64,000 bases of DNA from Streptomyces sp. Ag109_O5-10 (GCF_900105755.1 NZ_FNTQ01000001.1:6448001-6512000); one strand, 5' to 3'. Positions 52,195 to 61,814 are shown, numbered from the stretch's first letter. Translations and numbers: made by a program. Notes: generated by a model from the letters alone, not told the origin.

Positions 52195-53051
52195 CGACGG
52201 TGACGACGACGGCGTACGAGGTCGCGGTCGCCACGGAGGCGACCCTCGGCGAGGGCCCCACCTGGGACCCGGCGACCGGCCGCCTGATATGGATCGACGT
52301 CCTCGGCTCCCGGATCCACACGTACGACCCGGCGACCGGCCGCCGCACCATCCGCACCGCCGAACAGCACGTCGGCGCGGTCAAGCCGCGCGCGGGCGGC
52401 GGCCTGGTCCTCAACCTCCGGGACGGCGTCGGCCTCCTCGACCCCGACGACACGTTCCGCTGGCTGCACCGCGAGCAGGTCCCGGGCCGCCGCGCCAACG
52501 ACGCGGCCGTCGCCCCCGACGGCTCCCTGTGGGCCGGCACGATGCGCTACGACGAGGCGACCGGGGGCGGCACCCTCTCCCGGGTGGCACCCGACGGCAC
52601 GGTGACGACGCTGCTGCCGGACGTCACCGTCAGCAACGGCATCGGCTGGAGCCCCGACGGCCGCCGCGTCTACTACGTCGACACACCGACCCGCCGCGTG
52701 GACGTCTTCGACTACGCCGACGGCCTCCCCGTCGGCCGCCGCCCGCTGGTGACGATCGAGGAGGACGCCGGGTTCCCGGACGGCCTCACGGTCGACGCGG
52801 ACGGCTGTGTGTGGGTGGCGCTGTGGGGCGGGGGAGCGGTACGGCGTTACACGCCGACGGGTGAGCTCGACCGGGTCATCGCCCTTCCCGCGACCCTCAC
52901 GACGGCCTGCGCGTTCGGCGGCGCCGATCTGACGGACCTGTACGTCACGACGGCCCGCGTGGGGCTGGAGCGGCCGCACCCGACAGCGGGCTCCCTCCTG
53001 GTGATCCCGGGCGCGGGCAGGGGCGTGGCCCAACCCGCCTTCGAAGGCTGA
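52191..53051 (+). CDS. SMP-30/gluconolactonase-family enzyme
   Basis: A 286-residue six-bladed beta-propeller lactonase. Metal ligands are visible as EGPTWDP (Glu), RRANDAAVAPDGSLWAGTM (Asn), VSNGIGWSPDG (Asn) and FPDGLTVDADGCVWVAL (Asp). The family opens sugar lactones such as gluconolactone or arabinonolactone. ATG 52191 overlaps the IclR stop. Together they suggest control of sugar-acid catabolism by the lactone or acid. Confidence 0.88.
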   Translation: MTTVTTTAYEVAVATEATLGEGPTWDPATGRLIWIDVLGSRIHTYDPATGRRTIRTAEQHVGAVKPRAGGGLVLNLRDGVGLLDPDDTFRWLHREQVPGRRANDAAVAPDGSLWAGTMRYDEATGGGTLSRVAPDGTVTTLLPDVTVSNGIGWSPDGRRVYYVDTPTRRVDVFDYADGLPVGRRPLVTIEEDAGFPDGLTVDADGCVWVALWGGGAVRRYTPTGELDRVIALPATLTTACAFGGADLTDLYVTTARVGLERPHPTAGSLLVIPGAGRGVAQPAFEG

Positions 53052-53126
53052 GCGCTCCTTTCATCTGCGGCTGCCGCCGCGTGCGCGCGACCGGGCTCCC
53101 CCAGCCCGACGGCGCCCGTTCGCGCA

Positions 53127-53144
53127 GCGCCCCTTCAGGGGCGC
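53127..53144 (+). terminator. Hairpin after the lactonase gene
   Basis: gcgcccc-ttca-ggggcgc forms a perfect seven-pair stem 75 bp after the stop. No T-run follows, as is common in high-GC genomes. It is also part of a dispersed repeat, so its role in termination is inferred. Confidence 0.45.
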
Positions 53145-53242
53145 GGGGAACTGCGCGACCGGCCCCCAGCGGCCCGCAGGTGAAAGGCGGTCCTGCCGCG
53201 CCGGGCAGTCGAGCGTCTGCGGCGCCGTCGTGGCCGGCCGCG

Positions 53243-53549
53243 CAGTTCCCCGCGCCCCTTGCGGGGCGCTGCCCGAGCGGTCGTTGGCAGGATGCGGGGG
53301 CTGGTGGTGTCCGTGCGGTGGTAGCCGTAGGTGCTGCGCAGTCCCGCGCTCCTTGCGGGGCGCTGGCCGAGCGGTCGTTGGCAGGATGCGGGGGCTGGTG
53401 GTGTCCGTGCGGTGGTAGCCGTAGGTGCTGCGCAGTCCCGCGCTCCTTGCGGGGCGCTGGCCGAGCGGTCGTTGGCAGGATGCGGGGGCTGGTGGTGTCC
53501 GTGCGGTGGCAGCCGTAGGTGCTGCGCAGTCCCGCGCTCCTTGCGGGGG
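53243..53549. repeat. 94-bp tandem repeat array (three copies plus a partial)
   Basis: The unit starting tcgttggcaggatgcggggg begins at 53281, 53375 and 53469, an exact 94-bp period, with a partial copy from 53243. Copies differ at only a few bases. Each contains the dispersed repeat core gcagtcccgcgctccttgcg. The array fills most of 53052-53550 between the lactonase and the FAD monooxygenase; short frames inside it are repeat-derived and not called. Confidence 0.9.
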
Positions 53550-53550
53550 G

Positions 53551-54954
53551 CTACTGAAGGCCGGCTCTCTTCAACTCCTCCGCGGTCAGCGGTGGTCCCG
53601 TCAGCGGCGGCTTCAGTGGGCCCGCGAGGGCCGCCAGCAGCACCGACGGGGTCAGGAGTACCTCCGCGCGGCGCTCCAGTGAGGTCACGTCCGTGACGCG
53701 GCGGGCGATGCGGCCGTTGCCGGTGGCCGTGTACATGAGGCGGGACACGTACGCGGACACGATCCGGTCCCGGGCCGTCGGTCCGTTCTCCGTGGCGCCC
53801 GGATAGAACACGTCCTGCCCGATGGCGAGGTCCCAGGCCGCCCCGACCGGCCGGGCGACGGCCTTCTGGACGCGCCGGGACAGGCCCGGTGTGCCGAGGC
53901 CGTGCCGCAGGGCCAGGTCCCGCAGGAGCAGCGCGCTCTGCGCACCCACGGCCAGGCCGTGCCCGTAGACGGGGTTGTACGCGGCCAGGGCGTCGCCGAG
54001 GACCGTGAAGTTGTCGGGCCAGGCGGGCATCCGCTCGTAGAAGTACCGGCGGTTGACGGTGGCGCGGGTGACGGCGACGTCGGACAGCGGCTCGGCCTGC
54101 GCGAGCAGGTCGCCGATCAGCGGGTGGCGCAGCCGGTCGCGGGCGAACGGGACGAAGTCCTCGGCGGCGGAGGTCGGTTCGCCCCCGCGGGTGCCGTTGA
54201 GGGTGACGATCCAGCGGCCGTTCTCGATGGGCAGCAGGAAGCCCGCGCGGCCGGGGCCGCCGTTCCGCGGGTCCGGCTGCACGTTGACCACCGGGAAGCC
54301 GGCGCGGGCCTGCTCGGGCGCGAGGTAGAGCCGGCTGGCGTAGGCGAGACCGGTGTCGACCTCGCGGCGCGCCGGGGCGGGCAGTCCGAGGGCCGCGAGC
54401 CAGCGCGGGGCACCGGATCCCCGGCCGGTGGCGTCGACGACCAGGTCCGCCGCGACGGTCCGCTCCCGGCCGGCGCGGTCCCGCACCAGGACGCCGGTGA
54501 CCGCCGCCGCGCCGCCCGTGAGCCCGAGCACCTCGGTGCCCCCGAGCACTTCGACGTGCCGGTCCGAGAGGACCCGCGCGCGGACCGTCGCGTCCAGCAG
54601 GTCCCGGCCGGCCAGGAGCACGTGGTGGGACTCGGGCCAGCGGCGGAACCAGCCCTGGGCCGAGAGGGCGACCATGTCCGTGGTGACCGGGGCCCGGCGC
54701 GCCCCGGCGTCCAGGAGGGCGGCGGTGATGCCCGGCAGCAGCTCCTCCATCGCCCGTATGCCGCCCGACCAGAGCATGTGGGCGTGCCGGGCCTGCGGAA
54801 GTCCCTTGCGTGGAGCGGGCGTCACGGGCAGGTCGTCGCGTTCCACGACGACGACCCGGTCGGCGAGGCCCGCCAGGGCCCGGGCCGCGAGCATGCCGGT
54901 GTGTGATCCCCCCAGGACCACGGCGGTTCTGGCGGGGGAGGGGCGTTCACTCAT
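53551..54954 (-). CDS. FAD-dependent monooxygenase (geranylgeranyl-reductase/epoxidase-like)
   Basis: A 467-residue flavoprotein. The dinucleotide fold opens TAVVLGGSHTGMLAARALAG and VVVVERDDL. The middle motif is ADLVVDATGRGSGAPRWLAA and the late FAD motif is NFTVLGDALAAYNPVYGHGL. The first glycine motif departs slightly from GxGxxG. Likely action is hydroxylation or epoxidation of a hydrophobic or aromatic compound. It overlaps the membrane protein stop by eight bases and is the last gene of a three-gene operon. Confidence 0.85.
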   Translation of the reverse strand: MSERPSPARTAVVLGGSHTGMLAARALAGLADRVVVVERDDLPVTPAPRKGLPQARHAHMLWSGGIRAMEELLPGITAALLDAGARRAPVTTDMVALSAQGWFRRWPESHHVLLAGRDLLDATVRARVLSDRHVEVLGGTEVLGLTGGAAAVTGVLVRDRAGRERTVAADLVVDATGRGSGAPRWLAALGLPAPARREVDTGLAYASRLYLAPEQARAGFPVVNVQPDPRNGGPGRAGFLLPIENGRWIVTLNGTRGGEPTSAAEDFVPFARDRLRHPLIGDLLAQAEPLSDVAVTRATVNRRYFYERMPAWPDNFTVLGDALAAYNPVYGHGLAVGAQSALLLRDLALRHGLGTPGLSRRVQKAVARPVGAAWDLAIGQDVFYPGATENGPTARDRIVSAYVSRLMYTATGNGRIARRVTDVTSLERRAEVLLTPSVLLAALAGPLKPPLTGPPLTAEELKRAGLQ

Positions 54955-56179
54955 GCGCGGACATGCTCTCTGCCGGGACGGTCGCGCGGGTGCGTACCGC
55001 CGTGATCTCGTCGGGGTGGCACAGGGCCTCGGAGAGGGCCTGGATCTCCTGGAGCAGGTACGAGGTGTCGGTCTCGCCTGTGCCGTCGCCGTCCGGGGCG
55101 TGCCGTCCGCTCTCCACGGCCTCCAGGACCGTCACGGCGGCGGCGAGGGCCCGCGCCCGGCCGGGTTCGTGGCCGAGGGCGAGAGCGGCGTCGTGGGCGC
55201 GGCCGCGCAGGTTCTCGTCGAGGAACCGGGACAGTTGCAGGAGGGCGTCCCGGATGTACGTCTCGCGGCGGATCAGCCGCATCTCGGCGGTGGCGCGCAG
55301 GGCGAGCGGTTCGCGGCCGCCCGTGACGGTCCGCATCAGCCGGGCGAGCGGCTTCAGTGCGCGGTGCCGGCGGCGCAGCAGCCAGCGGTCGTGGAAGTAC
55401 TGGCCGGCGTGCGGGACGATGAAGCCGATCGCGACGAGCGTGGCGGCGATGCAGGCGGCCGACGGTGCGATGTTGGTGTTCAGCCAGTCCAGGTCGTGAC
55501 CGGTCCAGCGGGCCACCACGGCCGTGAACTTGGCCGCGCTGAAGACGAGGTTCGTCGCGTAGCCGATGCCCAGGAACCTGAGCCCCCAGCGCAGCCAGGC
55601 GTCGAGGCCGTCGGTGCGGATCCAGTTCCACACGAGCCGGGTCGTGATCGCGCAGGCCACGGTGTGGGCGAGGAGGTAGAGCAGGATCTCCTCGCGCATG
55701 AACGGCGTGTTGGCGTAGTAGGTGTCCAGGTCCCGGACCTGTTCCACGGGCACGTCGGCGAGCGCGAACAGCACCCACAGGGCGACGACCACGGCCGCGT
55801 AGACGCTGACCACCCAGCGGGTCGCGCGCCGGGTCTGCTCCCGGCGGTCGGTGTGGCCGTTGCGCCAGTGCACGACCAGGAGCAGCCAGGACGCGGACAG
55901 CGCGGTGATCAGGGAGTACACCAGGGGCGCCGAGATGTTCGGCACGCCCGTGACCCGGTTGGTCCAGGCGATGGTGGCCGGAGCGGCGAAGGCGAACACC
56001 GCGCAGGCGAACAGCAGCAGGCCGCCGACGGCACGCAGCAGCGGGTCCCGCCAGAGTTTGAGGATGCTGGGCAGCTTGATCACCAGGGCCGCGGTGAGCA
56101 CGAGGCCCGGCAGCCAGAAGGAGACGTACAGCCCGGTGAAGAACGCGGTCGGGCCCTCGGCCAGTGCGGGGTGTGTCAC
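54947..56179 (-). CDS. MAB_1171c-like integral membrane protein
   Basis: A 410-residue protein with seven or so membrane helices in the first 250 residues (FFTGLYVSFWLPGLVLTAAL, LLLFACAVFAFAAP, SASWLLLVVHW, VYAAVVVALWVLFAL and others), then a soluble C-terminal helical domain of about 150 residues (TAEMRLIRRETYIRDALLQL). It resembles the actinobacterial family labelled MAB_1171c putative transporter. Both ends overlap the neighbours (GTGA at 56176-56179 and eight bases at 54947-54954), so the three products are probably made in step. Confidence 0.75.
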   Translation of the reverse strand: MTHPALAEGPTAFFTGLYVSFWLPGLVLTAALVIKLPSILKLWRDPLLRAVGGLLLFACAVFAFAAPATIAWTNRVTGVPNISAPLVYSLITALSASWLLLVVHWRNGHTDRREQTRRATRWVVSVYAAVVVALWVLFALADVPVEQVRDLDTYYANTPFMREEILLYLLAHTVACAITTRLVWNWIRTDGLDAWLRWGLRFLGIGYATNLVFSAAKFTAVVARWTGHDLDWLNTNIAPSAACIAATLVAIGFIVPHAGQYFHDRWLLRRRHRALKPLARLMRTVTGGREPLALRATAEMRLIRRETYIRDALLQLSRFLDENLRGRAHDAALALGHEPGRARALAAAVTVLEAVESGRHAPDGDGTGETDTSYLLQEIQALSEALCHPDEITAVRTRATVPAESMSAHE

Positions 56180-56799
56180 CGGGGTCCGCCTTCACGTCCG
56201 GGGTAGCCGAGGGACCGCTGGACCGGGTCGGGCGGTGCCTCGCCGCCCCGGCCGGGCAGGAAGGGCCGGAGCGCGGCGGCGAGCCGGTGCCCGAAGTCGT
56301 CGGCCTCGGCCTCGTCGGCCTCCCGGGAACCGTTGCGGGCGGCCACGGTCAGGGCGAGGGAGTCCCAGCCCGGCCGCCCGGCGAGGGCGTTCGCGGCGGC
56401 CGCGTGGTGATGCGCGTGACGTGCGTGCATGTGCCACAGCTCATGGCCCAGGATGACCAGTTGCTGCACGGCCTCGGCCCGCTCCTCGACGATGACCAGG
56501 TCGAAGTCCTGGAACTCCACCCACAGTCCGGTCACCTCGATCTCGTCGGGGAACCGTTCGAAACGCAGCTCGACCGGCCGGCCCCCGCGCCCGAGGCTCG
56601 TCTCGTCGCACAGCGCCCGGCACAACTCCCTTACGCCGGCGGGCCTTCCGGGCCGTGCGCGGACGGCGGCGGTGAGGTCGGTGGCGAGCCGGCGCATCCG
56701 CCCGTTCGCCCGGGACCGCCGCAGCCGGGCGGCCGGCCGGGACCGCCGCAGCCCGGCGGCGATCCGGGCCCACCGGTGCCGCGCGCCGGCCAAGTCCAT
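56176..56799 (-). CDS. ImmA/IrrE-like zinc metallopeptidase (HELWH)
   Basis: A 207-residue protein with a basic N-terminal helix, then QLVILGHELWHMHARHAHHH, an HExxH zinc motif near residues 119-123, and a downstream EADEAEADDFGHRLAAAL that can give the third ligand. The strand VWVEFQDFDLVIVEERAEAV before it matches ImmA/IrrE-type peptidases, which usually cleave a partner XRE repressor. No XRE gene is found nearby (56800-57189 has none). It is the first gene of the three-gene overlapping operon. Confidence 0.75.
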   Translation of the reverse strand: MDLAGARHRWARIAAGLRRSRPAARLRRSRANGRMRRLATDLTAAVRARPGRPAGVRELCRALCDETSLGRGGRPVELRFERFPDEIEVTGLWVEFQDFDLVIVEERAEAVQQLVILGHELWHMHARHAHHHAAAANALAGRPGWDSLALTVAARNGSREADEAEADDFGHRLAAALRPFLPGRGGEAPPDPVQRSLGYPGREGGPR

Positions 56800-57053
56800 C
56801 GCTCCCCCTTCGCACCGCCCCGTCGGCGGTCACCGCGCCGCGTCGGCCCGTCCGAGACTACGCGGCCGGGTGTGTCCGCGTCATGCCGTCCGGGGCCGGG
56901 AGTTCGAGCGGTGGTTCACCCGGCAACGACTGCCAGAGGCAGGAAAGTCACGCGCGCCCCGTCGGCGCGCAGACGCTCGTGACCGGCGTACCCCTACTAC
57001 GACGCCGGTGACAACGGCACCCTGAAGCCTGTGCCCAATCCTCAGGGCTGGAC

Positions 57054-57150
57054 AAAAGACGGCCGGCCCAGCTTGCGTCAGGGGGCTGGGGGCATCCCCG
57101 GCCGAAGGCTGGGGGAGGAACTGCGCGACGAGCCACAGACAACCTGCACC
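57054..57150 (+). repeat. Dispersed repeat upstream of the arabinofuranosidase gene
   Basis: The stretch holds gcgtcagggggctgggggc, ccggccgaaggctgggg and gaggaactgcgcgacgagcc, motifs that recur at 53110-53160 and 58720-58750. It occupies the middle of the 56800-57189 gap; no promoter is obvious in the remainder. Confidence 0.6.
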
Positions 57151-57189
57151 CGCCCACGACAGAGAACAACCCATCCCGAAAGGCGAACA

Positions 57190-58701
57190 TTGCGCACCGC
57201 CCACTTCACCCTCGACCCCGCCTTCACCGTCGGCGAGGTCAACCCCCGCCTCTTCGGCTCCTTCGTCGAGCACCTGGGCCGCTGTGTCTACACCGGCATC
57301 TTCGAACCAGGCCACCCCACCGCCGACGCCGAAGGCCTCCGCGGGGACGTCCTCGACCTCGTCCGCGAACTCGGCGTCACCACCCTCCGCTACCCCGGCG
57401 GCAACTTCGTCTCCGGCTACAAGTGGGAGGACTCGGTCGGCCCGGTCGAGGACCGCCCCCGCCGCCTGGACCTCGCCTGGCGGTCGACGGAGACCAACCG
57501 GTTCGGCCTCTCCGAGTACGTCGACTTCCTGAGGAAGGTCGGCCCGCAGGCCGAGCCGATGATGGCGGTCAACCTCGGCACGCGGGGCGTGGCGGAGGCC
57601 CTGGAGCTCCTGGAGTACGCCAACCACCCCTCCGGCACCGCCCTCTCCGACCTGAGGTCCGCGCACGGCGACAAGGACCCCTTCGGCATCAAGGTCTGGT
57701 GTCTGGGCAACGAGATGGACGGCCCCTGGCAGACCGGCCACAAGACGGCCGAGGAGTACGGCCGTATCGCCGCCGAGACGGCCCGCGCCATGCGCCAGAT
57801 GGACCCGTCCGTGGAACTGGTCGCCTGCGGTTCCTCCAGCCAGTCCATGCCGACCTTCGCCGAGTGGGAGGCCACGGTCCTCGCGCAGACGTACGAGCTG
57901 GTCGACTACATCTCCCTGCACGCCTACTACGAGCCCCAGGACGGCGATCTCGACTCCTTCCTGGCCTCCGCCGTCGACATGGAGTCCTTCATCGAGAACG
58001 TGGTCGCCACCTGCGACCACGTGGGCGCCAGGCTGAAGTCGCAGAAGAGGATCAACCTCTCCTTCGACGAGTGGAACGTCTGGTACACGTCGAGGTGGCA
58101 CGAGATCGAGAACTCCGACGCGCGGGACTGGCCCGAGGCCCCCCGTCTCCTGGAGGACAACTACAGCGTCCTGGACGCGGTGGTCTTCGGCTCCCTCCTC
58201 ATCGCCCTGCTCCGGCACGCCGACCGCGTCACGGTCGCCTGCCTGGCCCAGTTGGTCAACGTCATCGCCCCGATCATGACCGAGCCCGGCGGCCCGGCCT
58301 GGCGCCAGACGACGTTCTTCCCCTTCGCCCAGGCGTCGCGGTACGGCAGGGGCCGGGTGCTGGACGTACGCGTGGACTCACCGACGTACGACACGAAGAA
58401 GTACGGCGAGACGGACCTGCTGCACGCGACCGCGGTCAGGGCCGACGACGGCACGGTCACCGTCTTCGCCGTGAACCGCAGCCGCACGGAGCCGCTGCCG
58501 CTGGAGGTGGCCCTGAGCGGCCTCGGCCTGACGTCCGTGGCGGAGCACAGCGTCCTGGCGGACGCGGACCCGGATGCCCGCAACACCCTGGAGGAACCGG
58601 AGCGGGTGACACCTCGTCCGGCAGAGGGCACGTCGCTGGACGAGGGCACACTGAGCGCCGTCCTCGAACCCCTGTCCTGGAATGTGATCCGGCTGGCGTA
58701 A
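57190..58701 (+). CDS. abfA: Alpha-L-arabinofuranosidase (GH51)
   Basis: A 503-residue cytoplasmic GH51 enzyme. RLFGSFVEHLGRCVYTGIFE is the conserved start, VWCLGNEMDGPW holds the acid/base Glu (about residue 173), and SFDEWNVWY holds the nucleophile Glu (about 293). The C-terminal beta domain is intact, ending LEPLSWNVIRLA. TTG 57190 is chosen because a gaaaggc site precedes it and the conserved RTAHFTLDPAF follows directly. With the GH35 gene it fits arabinogalactan or arabinan degradation. Confidence 0.93.
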   Translation: MRTAHFTLDPAFTVGEVNPRLFGSFVEHLGRCVYTGIFEPGHPTADAEGLRGDVLDLVRELGVTTLRYPGGNFVSGYKWEDSVGPVEDRPRRLDLAWRSTETNRFGLSEYVDFLRKVGPQAEPMMAVNLGTRGVAEALELLEYANHPSGTALSDLRSAHGDKDPFGIKVWCLGNEMDGPWQTGHKTAEEYGRIAAETARAMRQMDPSVELVACGSSSQSMPTFAEWEATVLAQTYELVDYISLHAYYEPQDGDLDSFLASAVDMESFIENVVATCDHVGARLKSQKRINLSFDEWNVWYTSRWHEIENSDARDWPEAPRLLEDNYSVLDAVVFGSLLIALLRHADRVTVACLAQLVNVIAPIMTEPGGPAWRQTTFFPFAQASRYGRGRVLDVRVDSPTYDTKKYGETDLLHATAVRADDGTVTVFAVNRSRTEPLPLEVALSGLGLTSVAEHSVLADADPDARNTLEEPERVTPRPAEGTSLDEGTLSAVLEPLSWNVIRLA

Positions 58702-58720
58702 GCGCCCCTTCGGGGGCGCT
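58701..58720 (+). terminator. Hairpin at the end of the arabinofuranosidase gene
   Basis: agcgcccc-ttcg-ggggcgct is a perfect eight-pair stem with a stable tetraloop, beginning at the last base of the TAA stop. No T-run. It lies between convergent genes and could stop both directions. Confidence 0.6.
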
Positions 58721-58759
58721 GGGGGAGGAACCGCGCGAGGAACCCCACACGACCCGCCG

Positions 58760-61741
58760 TCAACGGCCGGGGGAGTCCACCCCCACGACCTCGACCCCTC
58801 CGGCCGCACTCCCCAGCAACTCCAGCCGTACGACCCCCGGCCCGGACTCGCTCGTCCCATCCGCGAGCACGGCCAGCGCCAACGTATTGGACCCCCGGGT
58901 CCGCAGGATCCCGTTCGGCAGCACGAACGTGTGCTGCGGCCCCACGTCATTGACGTACTGCCCGAGGTTCCACCCGTTGAGGAAGATCTGCACCCGGTAG
59001 GCCCGCGCCGGATCGTCCTCCAGGACCAGCCCCACCGACGCGTCCACCCCGCCCGGCACGGACAGCCGGAAGCCGGTCCGGTACCAGGTGACCCCCATCC
59101 CCTCGTCGGAGCGGGGAAGCGTGACCGGCTCCCAGCCGCCGTCCGCGAACCCGGGCAGGTGCCAGCCCTCCCGTTCCCCGTACAGCCCGCCGTTGTTCTG
59201 CGGCCCCCGCACCGGATCCGCGGCCACCGCCCCCTGGATCCGCCAGCTCACCTTCGGCGAGACGCCCTTGAAGGAGACGGCGGTCAGCCCGCGCGCCACC
59301 TTGTGGGTGTCAAGCGACCCGCCGTCCATGTCGTGCTGCATCCGCCGCACCAGCACGGACAGGACGTGCCCCGGCTTCTTCCGCTGCTTCTTCTTCAGCC
59401 CGTCGGCGGAGAACTCGGCCGTGGCCGTCCAGCTCCCCTTGCGTACCGTCTTCGCATCCGGCACGGGCATCCGGTGCGAGCCCAGCGGCACCCCGTCCAG
59501 CCAGGCCATCAGCATGCCCTGGGTGCCGGTGCTGTAGGCGAGGGAGACGGACTCCAGGTCCTCGATGCCGCCCTCCACCCGTGCCCGGTACCAGACGTCC
59601 CCGTAGTGGAAGCCGTAGTCGTCGGCGAAGAGCACCGGCCCGCCCGCCGGGACGGCCGTCGTGCTGAACGACGTCCTCCTGTCGGCGGCCTGCCACGCCG
59701 AGTCGTCGAAGCCGGGCGCGGCCTCGGGGTTCTCGGTCTTCCGGCGCCAGCCGGTGAGGACCGGCAGCGCCGGCCGCGGTGCCGCCGGCATCTGCGCCAG
59801 GGCGACGAGGCTCTCCGAGACGGTCACCCGGGTCCGTACCGGCTGCCCGTTCCAGGTGACCGAGGCGATCCCGCGGGGCCCCCAGACCTCCACGCCGCTC
59901 GCCCCGACGATGTCCCCGGTGAGGTGGACGGTGGACCCGTCGAGCCTCGCGTGGCGCAACAGCGCCGGGCCGTAGGCCAGGAGCGTGCCGGAGGGGGTGT
60001 CGTACGGGAACAGCCGTACGGAGGTCGCGTCGTCGGCGAAGAGGAGGAGCAGCGGGGTCTCGGACTCGCCGCGCTGGACCAGGACCCGGGTGAGCCCGCC
60101 CTTTCCGAGCGGTGCGGTGACGTGCAGGACGCCCTGGTCGTAGACCCAGGCCGCCTCGGCGTCGAGGCGCTGGACGAACGGCTCGCTCGGGCACTCCAGC
60201 ACGAGGTGCGCCATCTCGCCGTAGCGGCCGGTGAACAGGGCGATGTCCTGGCGGCCCGCGGTGAGCACGAACATCGGCTGGGCGGTGCAATAGCGCAGCT
60301 TCCGCTTGCCGAGGGAGAGGCCGGTGGTGACGAGCTTGGCGTCGTGGGCCGCGACGGTCAGCTCGACGTCGTCGCCGTCGGCGGTGCGCAGCGTGGAGGT
60401 GACCTCCTCGGCGCCGTCGTTGCGCAGGACGTAGACGTGTGCCTGGGTGTCGGGGTTGGTGAGGTGGTACGTCTTCAGCCCGGCCACGTGGACGTCGGCC
60501 GCGCGGTCCAGCTTCGCGAAGTCCGGGACGCGCTGCAGGAGATGGCCGAGCTGGTGCATCGGCGCGATCTTCGTGGTGACGTTGCGGGCCTCGTCGATGG
60601 CGGCGCCGTAGTCGTACGACGTGTAGACGACCGGTGCCGGCAGCCAGCCCCAGGTGGTGCCGCCGTAGGTCATGTAGACGTTGTGGAGGGTGAGGCCGTT
60701 GGCGAGGTTGGTGAGGTAGAAGCGGCGTTCGTAGGCCGCGTCGCGGGTGCGCCGGGACTCGGCGTAGCCCTTGCCGCCGAACTCGACCCCGCCCCAGGGG
60801 TCGAACCAGCCGCCGCCGTACTCCGGCACGAACCCGGGGGTGCGCGGGCTCGCGGTCGCACCGCCCTTGAGGCCGCCGATCCCGAAGTCGCCCCAGTCCG
60901 GCGGGGGCTGGGAGGGCGACGGGTAGCCGTCGAAGCCGTACAGCCACTTCCCGTGCTCGCCGCCGGTGTCGAAGGAGCCGGGGATCCAGTAGCCGTTGCG
61001 GCCCTTGTCGTTGTGGAAGAGGGGGACGTGGATGCCGTCGGCCCGCACCTTCTTGTAGAGGTGGGACATGTAGGCGGGGCCGCTCGGGTCGGCGACGTGG
61101 CCGTCGTACTCGTTCTCGATCTGGTAGAGCAGGACGGTCCCGCCGCCGTCGGTGTGCTGGTGGCGGCGGACGATGCGGTTGACGGCCGTCAGCCACTGGT
61201 CGACGTGGCCGAGGTAGGTCGGGTCGGTGCCCCGGGCCGCGCCCTCGGTCGCGGTGAGCCAGCCGGGGAAGCCGCCGGCGTCGACCTCGGCGTTGATGTA
61301 GGGACCCGGGCGGAGGATCACGTACAGCCCGGTCTCGGCCGCCGTGCGCAGGAAGAGGTCGAGGTCGCGGACGCCGGTGAAGTCGTACCGGCCGGGCGCG
61401 GGGGAGTGGTAGTTCCACGCCACGTAGATGCTGACGGTGTTGTAGCCGTGCCCCCGCATCTTCTCCAGGACGTCCCGCCACAGGGACGGGCTCGGCAGGC
61501 GGAAGGGGTGCAGCTCGCCGGACCAGACCACCAGGCGCCGCCCGTCCACGACGAGGGAGTAGTGGTCGTAGCCGATGGTGTGCCGCCGTCCGTCGGCTCT
61601 CGGCGCGGCCGGTGCCGGGCCGGTCGGCACACTGCGTGCCGCGTAGGCCGCGGGCGCCCCGGGGCCGCCGCTGCCGCCCAGGGCGAAGCCGAGCGCGGCC
61701 GAGCCGGCGAGGGCACTGAAGGTACGTCTGCTGAGCGCCAA
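58760..61741 (-). CDS. Secreted beta-galactosidase (GH35)
   Basis: A 993-residue exported GH35 enzyme. The Tat signal SRRTFSALAGSAALGFALGG lies at the very start. The catalytic domain has GELHPFRLPSPSLWRDVLEK, the acid/base in LLYQIENEYDGH (about 212) and the nucleophile in FVPEYGGGW (about 307). Several beta-sandwich domains follow. TTG 61741 is preferred because gggagga stands five bases before it; ATG 61783 has no site. It would release galactose from galactans outside the cell. Divergent from the Rrf2 gene 74 bp away. Confidence 0.9.
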   Translation of the reverse strand: MALSRRTFSALAGSAALGFALGGSGGPGAPAAYAARSVPTGPAPAAPRADGRRHTIGYDHYSLVVDGRRLVVWSGELHPFRLPSPSLWRDVLEKMRGHGYNTVSIYVAWNYHSPAPGRYDFTGVRDLDLFLRTAAETGLYVILRPGPYINAEVDAGGFPGWLTATEGAARGTDPTYLGHVDQWLTAVNRIVRRHQHTDGGGTVLLYQIENEYDGHVADPSGPAYMSHLYKKVRADGIHVPLFHNDKGRNGYWIPGSFDTGGEHGKWLYGFDGYPSPSQPPPDWGDFGIGGLKGGATASPRTPGFVPEYGGGWFDPWGGVEFGGKGYAESRRTRDAAYERRFYLTNLANGLTLHNVYMTYGGTTWGWLPAPVVYTSYDYGAAIDEARNVTTKIAPMHQLGHLLQRVPDFAKLDRAADVHVAGLKTYHLTNPDTQAHVYVLRNDGAEEVTSTLRTADGDDVELTVAAHDAKLVTTGLSLGKRKLRYCTAQPMFVLTAGRQDIALFTGRYGEMAHLVLECPSEPFVQRLDAEAAWVYDQGVLHVTAPLGKGGLTRVLVQRGESETPLLLLFADDATSVRLFPYDTPSGTLLAYGPALLRHARLDGSTVHLTGDIVGASGVEVWGPRGIASVTWNGQPVRTRVTVSESLVALAQMPAAPRPALPVLTGWRRKTENPEAAPGFDDSAWQAADRRTSFSTTAVPAGGPVLFADDYGFHYGDVWYRARVEGGIEDLESVSLAYSTGTQGMLMAWLDGVPLGSHRMPVPDAKTVRKGSWTATAEFSADGLKKKQRKKPGHVLSVLVRRMQHDMDGGSLDTHKVARGLTAVSFKGVSPKVSWRIQGAVAADPVRGPQNNGGLYGEREGWHLPGFADGGWEPVTLPRSDEGMGVTWYRTGFRLSVPGGVDASVGLVLEDDPARAYRVQIFLNGWNLGQYVNDVGPQHTFVLPNGILRTRGSNTLALAVLADGTSESGPGVVRLELLGSAAGGVEVVGVDSPGR

Positions 61742-61814
61742 GGGATCCTCCCGGGCGATCTTACGGGGCGCGGGTGCGGCCATTGTCCACGGGAGGACGC
61801 CCCACAATGGACGC

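Noticed and set aside
53243..53549. CRISPR array
   Set aside because: The 94-bp period is fully repeated with no unique spacers.
53081..53696. Several short plus-strand frames with repeated MRGLVVSV-type peptides
   Set aside because: They arise from the 94-bp tandem repeat read in successive frames, with no ribosome sites.
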